Assembly (NCBI GenBank): GCA_035286365.1
Contig: DATHJZ010000155.1
Location: 1-44,662, forward strand
Source: CADEED01 sp035286365
GTDB taxonomy: Bacteria > Pseudomonadota > Gammaproteobacteria > Steroidobacterales > Steroidobacteraceae
Direction of reading: 5' to 3'
Length of the DNA: 44,662 nt
Shown here: piece after piece, positions 1-8,600 of the stretch
How positions within the stretch are numbered: position 1 is the stretch's first letter
Layout: each line of letters starts with the position of its first letter
Notes under the pieces: generated by a model
Told to the model about the DNA's origin: nothing
The model's input: the letters and a program-made list of their open reading frames with translations, nothing else
Database searches by the model: none
Position numbers and translations under genes: made by a program

Positions 1-384
1 CACTTCGGCGCCCACGGCGGGCAGCTCGGGCGAGACCAATGCTTCTTCGCGCGACCATTCGAGGCGGGCGAGATCGGCGATCCAGGCGTAGTCGCCATCG
101 CGCAGATGGTCGGCGAGGAAGCCGGCGAATTTCTCGCCGACGAAATGCAGGTCGCCACTGCGAGAGGGAAACCGTTCGCGATAGTGATGCGCGAGCTGGC
201 CGAAGTAATCGTCGCCGACGCGTTTGCGGACTACCGGAAAGCTTTGCTCGAGCGAGGTGCGAAACGCGTGGCGGACATTTCTGCGATAGATGGACAGATT
301 CGCCGCCGGCACCACGGGGCAGGCGGCCGCAGGATCGCGCAGCGCGGCCGCGAATGAACGCTGCAATTCACGCAGCGAGGCCAT
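1..384 (-). CDS. bufC: BufC/HvfC-like DUF2063 protein (3' end outside window)
   Basis: Partial gene: 128 N-terminal codons are visible and the frame runs off the left edge. The N-terminus (MASLRELQRSFAAALRD, then PVVPAANLSIYRRNVR and SLEQSFPVVRKRVGDDYF) is the classic start of DUF2063 'putative DNA-binding domain' proteins. These are now understood as the partner protein of DUF692 (MNIO) enzymes that presents the precursor peptide to them. The ATG at 384 overlaps the end of the DUF692 gene by 17 nt, so the two are translationally coupled. Order bufA-bufB-bufC on the minus strand is the standard bufferin operon order. The family call is secure. The exact peptide modification is inferred from family knowledge, and the C-terminal domain cannot be seen. 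Confidence 0.85.
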   Translation of the reverse strand, partial: MASLRELQRSFAAALRDPAAACPVVPAANLSIYRRNVRHAFRTSLEQSFPVVRKRVGDDYFGQLAHHYRERFPSRSGDLHFVGEKFAGFLADHLRDGDYAWIADLARLEWSREEALVSPELPAVGAEV

Positions 385-1225
385 GCAACTCCTCGAGCAT
401 TCGATCTGCACGGGCGGCTTCATCGACGAGTGTCGCAAGCGAAGGAATGTCGTTGTCCCACTCGATCAGCGTGGGTCTGGGCCCCAGGCGCGCGATCGCG
501 CGCGCGTACAGCTGCCAGACGTCCTCGCAGACCGCCGAGCCGTGATCGTCGATGAGGATGGCGCCATTGCGCGCATGTCCCGCAAGATGAATCTCGCGCA
601 CGCTCGCGGCCGGAACTCCGGCGATGAACCCTTCCGCATCGAGGCCGAGGTTTTGCGCGCTCACGTAGATGTTGTTGATGTCGAGCAGCAGACCGCAGCC
701 GCTGGCCGCAACCACCGCGGTCAGGAATTCCCACTCGGACAGCTGCGAATGCTGGAACGCGACGTAGGCGGACACATTCTCGATCAGCAGCTGAACTCCG
801 AGGAAATCCTGAGCTTCGCGCACATGCGCCGCGAGCAGCGCGGCCGCCTCCTCGGTGTAAGGCAGCGGCAGCAGATCGTTGAAGAACTCGCCGCCGGCGT
901 GTCCCCAGCAGGCGTGCTCGGAAACCAGCGCGGGCTCGAAGCGATCGATGGCGCGCCTGACGCGCGCGAGGTGGGCCCGATCGATGCCGTCGGCGGATCC
1001 CAGCCCCAGGCCCACGCCGTGCAGGCTCAGCGGGTAGTTAGCCCGGGCGCGTTCCAGCGCGCGCGGCGCGGCGCCATCGTGAAAATAGTTTTCGGTGTGC
1101 GCTTCGATCCAGCCGACCGCCGGACGCTGTTCGAGCAGCGCATCGTGATGGACGAACCTGAGGCCGATCCCGGCGCGTGCCGGAATCGGCCCCAGCGGCA
1201 CACCTCGTGTTTCGAGGCGTGACAT
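368..1225 (-). CDS. bufB: BufB/HvfB DUF692 multinuclear non-heme iron oxidase (MNIO)
   Basis: 285 residues, normal length for DUF692. Family signatures appear in order: IGLRFVHHDALL near the N-terminus, ENYFHDG, LSLHGVGLGLGS, VSEHACW, IENVSAYV, LLLDINNIYVSAQN, IHLAGH, DDHGSAV and LIEWDND. The His, Asp and Glu residues in these blocks supply the metal ligands of the TIM-barrel iron centre. Family members oxidise cysteines of a small precursor peptide; in bufferins this creates a copper-binding heterocycle. It starts 6 nt after the bufA stop and overlaps bufC, so it belongs to one operon. It is cytoplasmic, with no signal peptide. The role in copper handling is inferred from the BufA-type precursor next door. 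Confidence 0.93.
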   Translation of the reverse strand: MSRLETRGVPLGPIPARAGIGLRFVHHDALLEQRPAVGWIEAHTENYFHDGAAPRALERARANYPLSLHGVGLGLGSADGIDRAHLARVRRAIDRFEPALVSEHACWGHAGGEFFNDLLPLPYTEEAAALLAAHVREAQDFLGVQLLIENVSAYVAFQHSQLSEWEFLTAVVAASGCGLLLDINNIYVSAQNLGLDAEGFIAGVPAASVREIHLAGHARNGAILIDDHGSAVCEDVWQLYARAIARLGPRPTLIEWDNDIPSLATLVDEAARADRMLEELHGLAA

Positions 1226-1231
1226 CGGCCG

Positions 1232-1498
1232 TTACATGGCCTTCTTTTCGGTCACGACGGGCTTGCCGCCCATCTTTTCGCACTCGCCTTTCGGCACATA
1301 CTTCCAGTCGTCCGCGCTCTTGTCGGCCTTGGCCTGGCCCGCGCAGCTGTGCTTGGCATTCGCGCAGTCGTTCTTGCCGGCTTCGGCGATGCCCGCGCAT
1401 TTTTCCTTGGCGGGAGCATCGGCGGCGGAGGCCGCGGCACTGCCGAGCGCGAGGAGGCTGCCGACTGCGGAAGCAATGGCGATGGTCTTCAGATTCAT
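1232..1498 (-). CDS. bufA: BufA-type bufferin precursor (DUF2282, secreted RiPP)
   Basis: 88 residues. An N-terminal signal peptide (MNLKTIAIASAVGSLLALG, cleavage near ASAADA) is followed by a small lysine-rich core with four cysteines in the DUF2282 arrangement: EKCAG, NDCAN, HSCAG and KGECEKMGG, with the conserved DDWKYVPKGEC block. Family members are ribosomally made, modified on cysteine by the MNIO enzyme, and exported to buffer copper in the periplasm. A good ribosome-binding site (GGAGAAG) precedes the ATG. It is first in an operon with bufB and bufC, and a candidate ECF-sigma promoter lies upstream. The family assignment is firm. The metal specificity is inferred. Confidence 0.92.
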   Translation of the reverse strand: MNLKTIAIASAVGSLLALGSAAASAADAPAKEKCAGIAEAGKNDCANAKHSCAGQAKADKSADDWKYVPKGECEKMGGKPVVTEKKAM

Positions 1499-1545
1499 GA
1501 GACTTCTCCGGAGTTGTTGTCTTGGATTGCGAACTCAACCGGATA

Positions 1546-1576
1546 CCAGACCCGGGTCGAGACCGGTTTATTTCCC
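1546..1576 (-). promoter_or_regulatory. Candidate ECF-sigma promoter of the bufferin operon
   Basis: Reading the minus strand, GGGAAATAAACC (1576-1565) is followed about 13 nt later by GTCTGG (1551-1546). This resembles the GGAATAAA / GTCT architecture of ECF sigma-factor promoters, a common way of driving DUF2282-DUF692 operons. It lies about 48 nt upstream of the bufA ATG. No ECF sigma or anti-sigma gene is visible in the window. The assignment is by eye. Confidence 0.42.
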
Positions 1577-1762
1577 GCGCCCCGACGGTTCGGCGATCGG
1601 CACCCTCGTATCGGCGCACGATAATCCTCGCCTCGCGTGGCAACGGCAACCGTTCGTGTCCGGCGACAGGAAATCGGGAAAATCGCACCGCCGCAGGCGT
1701 CAGCCGGTGTCCCGAAACCGCCAACTCTTCCCCTGAATAGTCGCGCCAGCGTCCCGTGATCG
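1577..1762. other. Intergenic stretch between divergent bufA and the first receptor gene
   Basis: The bufA-to-receptor gap is 367 bp. Apart from the two promoter regions annotated on either side, this central part shows no convincing ORF, RNA gene or long repeat. Short frames through it have no ribosome-binding site and no recognisable protein. Confidence 0.5.
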
Positions 1763-1791
1763 GTTCCATTTTTTCCGGCCGTTGCTATGCT
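1763..1791 (+). promoter_or_regulatory. Putative promoter of TonB receptor 1
   Basis: GTTCCA (1763-1768), a 17-nt spacer, then TATGCT (1786-1791) preceded by TGC, which makes an extended -10 (TGnTATGCT). The same layout, GTTYYW-N17-TAnnCT with GTTG(C/T) just before the -10, recurs at 5123-5151 and 8601-8629 upstream of the other two receptors. That recurrence is the main support. Confidence 0.45.
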
Positions 1792-1819
1792 GCCGCGGTA
1801 CGAATAAGAACTCGCGGCA
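1791..1819 (+). repeat. 7-bp inverted repeat in the receptor 1 leader
   Basis: TGCCGCG (1791-1797) and CGCGGCA (1813-1819) form a perfect 7-bp stem around a 15-nt AT-rich loop. The left arm abuts the putative -10, so a DNA operator is as plausible as an RNA hairpin. The position is comparable to, but not identical with, the hairpins of receptors 2 and 3. Confidence 0.4.
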
Positions 1820-1865
1820 CCGACTTCCATCGCGTGACCGCGCATGCTTGCTTGCAGGAGGATCG

Positions 1866-4800
1866 ATGTCCGCTCGTGGTAATCACGGCGCTGTTCGCGC
1901 GCTGGTCGTTTTGTGCGGCCTGACCCTCATGGGCGCCGTCGCATTCGCGCAGGAGTCGCACTCCGAAGAGAAACCGGACGACAAACGAGTGGCAGAGATC
2001 CTGGTCACCGGTTCGCGCATCAAGCGCGCCGGGTTCGACACGCTCGAGCCGGCCCTGGTCGTCTCCGGAGACTATGTGCGCAGCCGCGGATTCACGAACA
2101 TCGCCGACGCGTTGAATGAGACCCCGGGCTTCGGCACCGGCGTCACGCCCGAAGGTGGGCAGTCCTCATACGCACCCGGCGTGAACTTCGTGAACCTGTT
2201 CGGCCTGGGCACGAATCGCACGCTCACGTTGGTGAACGGCCGCCGCATCGTCACTTCGAATCCGCCGGCGCTGTTCGGGCCGACCGCTCCTGGCAACCAG
2301 GTGGATCTGAACTTCATCCCCACGGTGTTGCTCGACGGTGTCGAGACACTGACGGTCGGCGGCGCGCCTACCTACGGTGCCGACGCGATCGCCGGCGTCG
2401 TGAACGTGAAGCTCAAAAAGGATTTCCAGGGCATCCAGGCCTTCGGTCAATACGGTCAGCTCGATTCGGGTGGCGGCAGGAGCGACAGCCTCGGGCTGGT
2501 GGGCGGCTGGAATTTCGCGGGTGAGCGCGGCAATGTCACCGCTTCCATCCAGCGCAGCAATACCGACGGCCTGCTCGCCACCTCCAACCGGCGCTTCGCC
2601 GACGCGTACTCCTTCGTGGGTAATCCGACCGCGAGCGCCATCGCCGGACAGGTCGGTCGCACGCCGGCGAATGACGGCCGCGTGAATCCCGATATTCCGT
2701 TCAACACCGGGTCCGCGGATGGCATCCCGAACGCGGTCCTGATCCGCAACCGGCGCAGCGTGAATCACAACTTCAATGGCGTCGTTCTGCCGACCGGAGT
2801 CGACAAACTTCCCGATGGCCGGTTGCGCTGCTTCGGCGCCGACAGCAACACCTGCCTGCAGTTCGCGCCGAACGGCAACCTCGTTCCCTACGACCGCGGC
2901 ATCAATTTCGGTACCTCGGATGCGTCGGGCGGCGACGGCCTCTATCTGATGAGCACACTTGCACTCATGACCGAGCTCGAGCGCACCACCGGCACGCTCA
3001 GCGGGCACGTCGACGTGAGCGACAAGGTGCAGCTGTTCGCCGACGTATTCGCTTATCACAACGAGGCCACGGAGCTGGTCGATCAGCCGGTGTTCAACAC
3101 CATCAGCTTCGCGGGCAGCACGAGCGGGCCGATCACGCTGCCGTCGAACCACCCGCTGCTCACGCAGCAGGCTCGGGACACCCTGGCCGGCCTCGGCGTC
3201 TCCGCCTTCCGCGTGTCGCGCGCCAGCCGCGACCTCGCGCTGAACAACTCGATCGGCAGCGGCGACCTGTACCAGGCGGTCGCCGGCGCAACCGGCAATT
3301 TCGAGGCCGGCAATCGCCACTTCGAATGGGAAACGTACCTGAACTTCGGCCACAACGAATCGAAGTACTCGGGTGCGCAGCTCGATCACCAGCGCTTCGT
3401 CAATGCGATCAACGTGGTATCGGCCGGCGGACAGCTGCAATGCAGCCCTACGCCTAACTACACGGGCCTGCCGGATGCGCAGGGCCGCATCCTGGTCAAC
3501 GGCGAGGCGCCGGTGGCGGATCCGGCCTGTGTACCGCTCGATATCTTCGGTGACGGCCGGCCTTCCGCGGCCGCGCTCGACTACGTCACGAGTGTGCAGC
3601 GCGTGGACGCCGAACTCGAACAACAGGTGTTCAACGCGAACATCGGCAGCTCGCTGTTCGATATCGCCGGCGGGCCGCTCCAGTACAACGTCGGCTTCGA
3701 GCACCGGCGCGAAAGCGGCGCGTTCCTGCCGGACCAGTACCTTGTGGCGGGGCGGGGGCGCTCGGCGCCCATCGCGCGCATTCGCGGCGACTACACCACC
3801 AGGGAGGTGTTCGGCGAAGTCACGGTGCCATTGTTCTCGCACGAGAACGCATTGCCTGGCCTCGACCGCCTGACGCTGGTTGCGAAGGCGCGCTGGGTCG
3901 ATACCTCGATCAACGGGGACTTCACCGCCTGGACGGGCGGTCTCGAGTGGTCGCCGGTGGAAGACGTCGAGCTGCGTGGCAACGTCACGCGTTCGCTGCG
4001 CGTGCCCGCGATCACCGAGCTCTATCTACCGGTGTCGCCGTTGTTCGGACAGGTCGCCGACCCGTGCAGCTCCGCGAACCTGTCCTCCGGTACGCGCAAT
4101 GCGATACGCCGCGCGAACTGCGAGCAGTTCTTCGCGGAATACGGCCTGCCCGGCGACGGTTCGTGGATCTCGAACGCCACTACCGCGGCAGTGCCGGGCA
4201 CCTCGCAGGGCGACCCGAATCTCGGCAACGAGACCTCCAACGCCTGGACTGCGGGCATCGTGCTGCGGCCGCGCTGGGTTCCGGGGCTCACGCTGTCGGC
4301 CGACTGGGTCGACATTCGCATCGACAACACGATCACGCGGCTCACGGGCGGCGATCTCGCCGCAGCCTGCTTCGACAACGCGGACTTTTCGAATCATTAC
4401 TGCGACTACTTCACGCGCGGCGCGCCCGGCTCGGCGAACCCGGGGCAGATCACGTCCTACCAGTCCGGATTCGCAAACGGCGCATTCCAGTCGATGGCGG
4501 GCGTGCTGGTCGAAGGCCGGCTGCAACACGAGTTCGAAAAGCTCGGCACGTTCGATTTCGGCGTGAGCTACTACCGGCTGCGCGAGGAACTGCGCTCGGC
4601 CACGGGACTGTTCACGACCAACAGCGCAGAGCAGATCGGCAGTCCCACCGACACCGCGCAACTCAACCTGGCCTGGCGCCGCGGCACCGTCGGCGCGCGC
4701 TGGCAGACTAACTACGTGGGCAAACAACTCTTCGATCGTACGTTCAACGTCGAGAGCCGCGACATCCTCGAAGTGAATGGCGACTGGGTGCACAACTTCT

Positions 4801-4967
4801 CGCTCGAGCTTCAACCGCTCGCGAGCACGGTCGTGCGGCTCGCGGTGAGCAATGTCTTCGACGGCGCGCCGCCGTTTCCCATCTCTGTCGATGCGTTCAA
4901 CGGCAACTACGATTTCCTCGGGCGCCGGTACTCGCTGTCCGTGACCTACGATTTCGCTGGACGGTAA
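1866..4967 (+). CDS. TonB-dependent outer-membrane receptor 1
   Basis: 1033 residues from the ATG at 1866, chosen because AGGAGG ends 4 nt before it and a signal peptide follows at once (VRALVVLCGLTLMGAVAFAQ). The upstream in-frame ATG at 1782 lies inside the promoter. The TonB-box region and plug start at AEILVTGSRIKR (about residues 45-56). Plug landmarks are NIADALNETPGFG, NLFGLGTNRTLTLVNGRRI, LLDGVETLTVGGAPTYGADAIAGVVNVKLKK. A long beta-barrel follows, with TSNAWTAGIVLRP and ADWVDIRIDNTI typical of the distal barrel. No STN signalling domain is present. The protein ends YDFAGR instead of the usual terminal aromatic residue. It would import an unknown substrate, energised by TonB. It is a divergent relative of the next two receptors. 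Confidence 0.93.
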   Translation: MSARGNHGAVRALVVLCGLTLMGAVAFAQESHSEEKPDDKRVAEILVTGSRIKRAGFDTLEPALVVSGDYVRSRGFTNIADALNETPGFGTGVTPEGGQSSYAPGVNFVNLFGLGTNRTLTLVNGRRIVTSNPPALFGPTAPGNQVDLNFIPTVLLDGVETLTVGGAPTYGADAIAGVVNVKLKKDFQGIQAFGQYGQLDSGGGRSDSLGLVGGWNFAGERGNVTASIQRSNTDGLLATSNRRFADAYSFVGNPTASAIAGQVGRTPANDGRVNPDIPFNTGSADGIPNAVLIRNRRSVNHNFNGVVLPTGVDKLPDGRLRCFGADSNTCLQFAPNGNLVPYDRGINFGTSDASGGDGLYLMSTLALMTELERTTGTLSGHVDVSDKVQLFADVFAYHNEATELVDQPVFNTISFAGSTSGPITLPSNHPLLTQQARDTLAGLGVSAFRVSRASRDLALNNSIGSGDLYQAVAGATGNFEAGNRHFEWETYLNFGHNESKYSGAQLDHQRFVNAINVVSAGGQLQCSPTPNYTGLPDAQGRILVNGEAPVADPACVPLDIFGDGRPSAAALDYVTSVQRVDAELEQQVFNANIGSSLFDIAGGPLQYNVGFEHRRESGAFLPDQYLVAGRGRSAPIARIRGDYTTREVFGEVTVPLFSHENALPGLDRLTLVAKARWVDTSINGDFTAWTGGLEWSPVEDVELRGNVTRSLRVPAITELYLPVSPLFGQVADPCSSANLSSGTRNAIRRANCEQFFAEYGLPGDGSWISNATTAAVPGTSQGDPNLGNETSNAWTAGIVLRPRWVPGLTLSADWVDIRIDNTITRLTGGDLAAACFDNADFSNHYCDYFTRGAPGSANPGQITSYQSGFANGAFQSMAGVLVEGRLQHEFEKLGTFDFGVSYYRLREELRSATGLFTTNSAEQIGSPTDTAQLNLAWRRGTVGARWQTNYVGKQLFDRTFNVESRDILEVNGDWVHNFSLELQPLASTVVRLAVSNVFDGAPPFPISVDAFNGNYDFLGRRYSLSVTYDFAGR

Positions 4968-5122
4968 TCGCGGTCCGATGCGCTGGAGTTCGTTGGTTTT
5001 ATTGCAACATCGGGACGGCCCAACTTCGGGCCACCGCCTAGTTTTCCGGGGTCAGGCCCTACCTCATTAGCCTGACTAGGTGTTGTCTGACAAATACTTA
5101 CGCCCGTTGCCCGCAAAGGCCA
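4968..5122. other. Intergenic region with a 7-bp inverted repeat (5051-5076)
   Basis: The gap between receptors 1 and 2 is 301 bp. It contains GTCAGGC (5051-5057) and GCCTGAC (5070-5076), a perfect 7-bp inverted repeat with a 12-nt loop, and a weaker GGCCC/GGGCC hairpin at 5017-5032. Neither is followed by a clear T-tract, so termination is uncertain. The repeat could be an operator for receptor 2, which starts transcription about 80 nt downstream. No ORF with a ribosome-binding site was seen. Confidence 0.4.
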
Positions 5123-5151
5123 GTTTCTTTTCTGCAGGCCGTTGCTAAGCT
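5123..5151 (+). promoter_or_regulatory. Putative promoter of TonB receptor 2
   Basis: GTTTCT (5123-5128), a 17-nt spacer ending GGCCGTTGC, then TAAGCT (5146-5151). The GGCCGTTGCTA block is identical to that of receptor 1 (1777-1787). The predicted start near 5158 would put the leader hairpin at the very 5' end of the transcript. Confidence 0.45.
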
Positions 5152-5162
5152 TCGGCTTATCG

Positions 5163-5189
5163 ATGCGTGTGCACAACAACAGCACGCAT
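5163..5189 (+). promoter_or_regulatory. Leader hairpin with CAACAACA loop (receptor 2)
   Basis: ATGCGTGT (5163-5170) pairs with GCACGCAT (5182-5189), seven Watson-Crick pairs plus one T-G wobble, around the 11-nt loop GCACAACAACA. The counterpart at 8641-8667 keeps stem length, loop length and the CAACAACA loop while base pairs change, which suggests a selected structure. It could be an RNA stability or regulator-binding element, or a DNA operator. It ends 79 nt before the start codon. Confidence 0.5.
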
Positions 5190-5268
5190 TGAAGGGTTTT
5201 TAGCGCTTGGCAGCCGTCGCGCGAAGCGAACATCGCTGGACGGCACTCAGTCTCTTGCAGGAGGGAAC

Positions 5269-8200
5269 ATGTCTTCTCATCACAGTCGCGACTTGCGTCG
5301 CGCGGTGACCTTGCTTTGCGGCTTGACCGCGGCAGCCACCACCTCAATCGTTTCGGCGCAAACGGCGCCCTCGCCCGATTCGGGTCTCGAAGAAGTCATC
5401 GTGACGGGATCGCGTATCGCGCGGCCCAATCTCGAATCGGCTGTGCCTGTGACGACGGTCACCGCGGACGAACTATTTGAAACCGGCAGCACGTCGGTGG
5501 GCGATCTCCTGAACGACCTGCCCGCTCTACGTAGCACGTTCAGCCAGTCGAACTCGAGCCGGTTTCTCGGCACCGCGGGTCTCAACCTGCTGGACCTGCG
5601 CGGCCTTGGCACGCAACGCACGCTCGTGCTCGTCAACGGCCGCCGGCATGTCGCCTCCGACATCCTCAACAACGCCGTGTCGCCGGATACGAATACCTTT
5701 CCGACCGATCTCGTCGAGCGCATCGATGTAGTCACCGGCGGCAATTCGGCGGTGTACGGCTCCGACGCCGTCGCCGGCGTCGTAAACTTCATCCTGAAAA
5801 AGGATTTTGAGGGCCTGCAGTTCCGCGGCCAAGGTGGCCAGAGCAGCGAATCCGACGGTGGCAACTACTACGCGAGCGTGCTCGCCGGCACCAACTTCTG
5901 GGACGACCGCGGCAACATCGCGGCCAACTTCGAATACGCCAAGCAGGATCCATTCTTCGCTTCGGATCGCAGCAACCTGAGCCATCAGGGCCTGTTCGTG
6001 GTGGTCGACTCGGATACCGGAGCCGATGCCAACGGCTCCGACGGCACGCCCGACCGCCAGTATTACCGCGACGTTCGCGCGGTGACGTTCTCCAATGGCG
6101 GCAGTTTCATCGTCAATCCGCTGCAATCTGACGATCCAGACGCGCCGCTGCTGACGCCCTGCGGCGTGGGCACGACCGGCACTCCGCACACCTGCCCGTT
6201 CATCTTTCAGCCCGATGGCTCGCTCGTGCCGCAGACCGGCACGCGCATCGGCTCGGCAGCGAACGGTAATTTCGACGGCGGCAACGGCTCAAACAATCGC
6301 GAGTACGAGTTGTTTGGCATCTACCCGAAGCTCGATCGCCTGAGTTTCAACGTGATCGGCAATCTGAAAATCTCGGATGCGTTCGCGCCGTTCGTCGAGG
6401 CCAAGTATGTCCGCACGAAATCCTTGAACCAGAGCGGTCCGGCGTTCTTCCAGGGCGGCACGATCGATGGCGACCGCGAGAACCCGCGCTTCGACAATCC
6501 GTTCCTGACCGACGGTGCGCGTGCGACGATCAACGCGGCGCTGCTCGCGGGCGACAATGATCCGCTCTCGGGGTCGGACCAGTTCTCGTTGTACAAGAAC
6601 CTCTCCGATCTCGGGGGCCGCGAGGAAGACGCGACGCGCGAAACCACGCGCATCGTGCTCGGAGTCGGCGGCGAAATCGGCAGTGGCTGGAGCTACGAAG
6701 TGTCCGCGAACTACGGCCGCTTCAAGGAGGAAACCGAGGTCCTCGGCAACCTGCAGATGCAGCGCTTCGTGCTCGCGATGGACTCCGCGCGTGACGCTGG
6801 TGGGAACATCGTCTGCCGTTCGCAAATCGATCCGGCCGCGGCGTATGCCTTGTACGATGACCCGACTACCCCGGAAGTAGAAGCCCCGGACTACACAGTG
6901 GAGCGGCTCGCCGCTGACATCGCAGCCTGCGCGCCGATGAATCCGTTCGGCGAAGGCAATATCTCGCCGGCCGCGCGCGCTTACGTGCTGCAGAACACGA
7001 CTTCGGTCGCCAAAATCGATCAGTTCGACTTCAGCGCCTCGATCACTGGCGACAGCAGCGCATGGTTCTCGCTGCCCGCGGGTCCGGTCGGCGTGGCGTT
7101 TGGCGTCGAACACCGGGTAGATAGCGTGTTCTTCGAAGCCGACGCGCTGGTATCGAGCGGCATCACGTTCTACAACGCGCTGCCGCTGCTCGATCCGCCG
7201 AAGCAGAAGGTGAGCGAGGTGTTCACGGAATTCCGCGTGCCGCTGCTCAAGGAAAAGAAAGGCGCCGAGGAGCTCACACTGAACCTGGCGGCGCGTTACT
7301 CCGACTACAACGGTTCGACCGGCGGAGTGCTCGCCTACAACGGCGGCATCGAATGGGCACCACTGCCCGGGGTGCGGCTGCGCGCCGGCCTCGCGCGTGC
7401 GGTGCGCGCACCGAGTCTCGTGGATCTGTACTCCGAGCAGAGCCAGAACTTCGCGGATATCACCGATCCTTGTGCCTTTGACAATCTCGCGGCCGGCTCA
7501 CCGACGCGCGCGGCCAATTGCGCGGCGGCGGGTATCCCGACCTCCTTCAACTATCAGTACATAGCGACGCCGGAAATCCTGAGTGGCGGCAATCCGGACC
7601 TCAAGGAAGAGACGTCGGATTCGTTCACGGCCGGGCTCGTTCTGCAGCCCGAGTTCCTGCCGGGCTTCAGCTTCTCGGCTGACTACTTCGACATCGAGAT
7701 CGACGACGTGATCACGGCGCCGGATGCGCAACAGATCATGGACGCCTGCTACGACGCGGCGGATCTGAACAATCAGTTCTGCGCCCTGTTCCAGCGCCTC
7801 GGGCCGGAAGGCAGTCCCGAGAGCGGTCCCCTCGACGCTTACGCACTCGAGAACGGCACGCTTCAGCAGACACTGCTGAACTACGCGAGCTCACGCGCGC
7901 GTGGCATCGACTTCGAAGTGGCGTACGCGCACGAGATCGGCGATCTCGGCAGGCTCAGCACGCGCCTGGTCTACACGCGCATGCTGCAGCGTGACGACTA
8001 CCTCGATCCGGCGCATCCGAGTGACCCGGATCAGGTGCTGTACGAGCTGGGCGACCCGAAGAACGCGTTCAACCTGAACACGGACTTCGCTGCCGGCAAG
8101 TTCAAGTTCGGCTACCAGCTGCGATACATCGGCCACATGACCATCGACCTGGCGGAAAACGTGTTTTCGGTCGGCGGCAATCCTCCGCAGAACGCGGACT

Positions 8201-8406
8201 TCGCGGACGCGAAGTACTACCCGGAAGTCTTCTACCACGACGTGCGCGCGGCCTATGACATCACGGACGATGTGAACGCCTACGTGGGTGTCGACAATCT
8301 CGCCAACCGGATTCCGCCGTTTGGCCTGACTGGTGCCGGCGGTGGCAGCGGCATCTATGAATCGCGCGGGCGGTTCTTCTATGCGGGATTCAAGATCGGC
8401 TTCTAG
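5269..8406 (+). CDS. TonB-dependent outer-membrane receptor 2
   Basis: 1045 residues from the ATG at 5269, which follows a strong GCAGGAGG site and opens a signal peptide (RRAVTLLCGLTAAATTSIVSAQ). The TonB-box/plug junction is LEEVIVTGSRIARPN. Plug motifs: SVGDLLNDLPALRSTFSQSN, NLLDLRGLGTQRTLVLVNGR, RIDVVTGGNSAVYGSDAVAG, VVNFILKKDF. The barrel contains DLKEETSDSFTAGLVLQP and FSADYFDIEIDDVITAPD, and the chain ends in the canonical aromatic (AGFKIGF). It is very similar to receptor 3 over the whole length, so the pair is a tandem duplication. Substrate unknown. It has its own promoter, leader and downstream terminator, so it is probably monocistronic. Confidence 0.95.
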   Translation: MSSHHSRDLRRAVTLLCGLTAAATTSIVSAQTAPSPDSGLEEVIVTGSRIARPNLESAVPVTTVTADELFETGSTSVGDLLNDLPALRSTFSQSNSSRFLGTAGLNLLDLRGLGTQRTLVLVNGRRHVASDILNNAVSPDTNTFPTDLVERIDVVTGGNSAVYGSDAVAGVVNFILKKDFEGLQFRGQGGQSSESDGGNYYASVLAGTNFWDDRGNIAANFEYAKQDPFFASDRSNLSHQGLFVVVDSDTGADANGSDGTPDRQYYRDVRAVTFSNGGSFIVNPLQSDDPDAPLLTPCGVGTTGTPHTCPFIFQPDGSLVPQTGTRIGSAANGNFDGGNGSNNREYELFGIYPKLDRLSFNVIGNLKISDAFAPFVEAKYVRTKSLNQSGPAFFQGGTIDGDRENPRFDNPFLTDGARATINAALLAGDNDPLSGSDQFSLYKNLSDLGGREEDATRETTRIVLGVGGEIGSGWSYEVSANYGRFKEETEVLGNLQMQRFVLAMDSARDAGGNIVCRSQIDPAAAYALYDDPTTPEVEAPDYTVERLAADIAACAPMNPFGEGNISPAARAYVLQNTTSVAKIDQFDFSASITGDSSAWFSLPAGPVGVAFGVEHRVDSVFFEADALVSSGITFYNALPLLDPPKQKVSEVFTEFRVPLLKEKKGAEELTLNLAARYSDYNGSTGGVLAYNGGIEWAPLPGVRLRAGLARAVRAPSLVDLYSEQSQNFADITDPCAFDNLAAGSPTRAANCAAAGIPTSFNYQYIATPEILSGGNPDLKEETSDSFTAGLVLQPEFLPGFSFSADYFDIEIDDVITAPDAQQIMDACYDAADLNNQFCALFQRLGPEGSPESGPLDAYALENGTLQQTLLNYASSRARGIDFEVAYAHEIGDLGRLSTRLVYTRMLQRDDYLDPAHPSDPDQVLYELGDPKNAFNLNTDFAAGKFKFGYQLRYIGHMTIDLAENVFSVGGNPPQNADFADAKYYPEVFYHDVRAAYDITDDVNAYVGVDNLANRIPPFGLTGAGGGSGIYESRGRFFYAGFKIGF

Positions 8407-8432
8407 GCGCCGATCGTAGATAGTCTCGAAAG

Positions 8433-8464
8433 AGGGCCGGGTGTCGAACCCGGCCCTTTTGCTT
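8433..8464 (+). terminator. Rho-independent terminator after receptor 2
   Basis: AGGGCCGGG (8433-8441), a 7-nt loop, CCCGGCCCT (8449-8457), then TTTGCTTTT. It lies 26 nt after the stop codon. Confidence 0.85.
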
Positions 8465-8600
8465 TTCCGCCACAGAATTGGCCGCATTTTCGAGCCCTGC
8501 GCCAAACCGAGCCACCGACGGCTGGGCGCACGAATCGCTCGGTTTGCCGCAGCTAACTACTATCCTGCGGCGGAATACCCACAGGTGCGGTTTTCGGGCG

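Noticed and set aside
2166..3842. 558-codon minus-strand open frame inside receptor 1
   Set aside because: Antisense to a clear TonB receptor; composition is typical of a GC-rich shadow frame with no domain or ribosome-binding site.
5163..5192. Possible leader peptide MRVHNNSTH in the receptor 2 hairpin
   Set aside because: The equivalent frame in receptor 3 (8641 onward) has no early stop and runs into the receptor gene, and no ribosome-binding site precedes either ATG. Structure conservation explains the similarity better.
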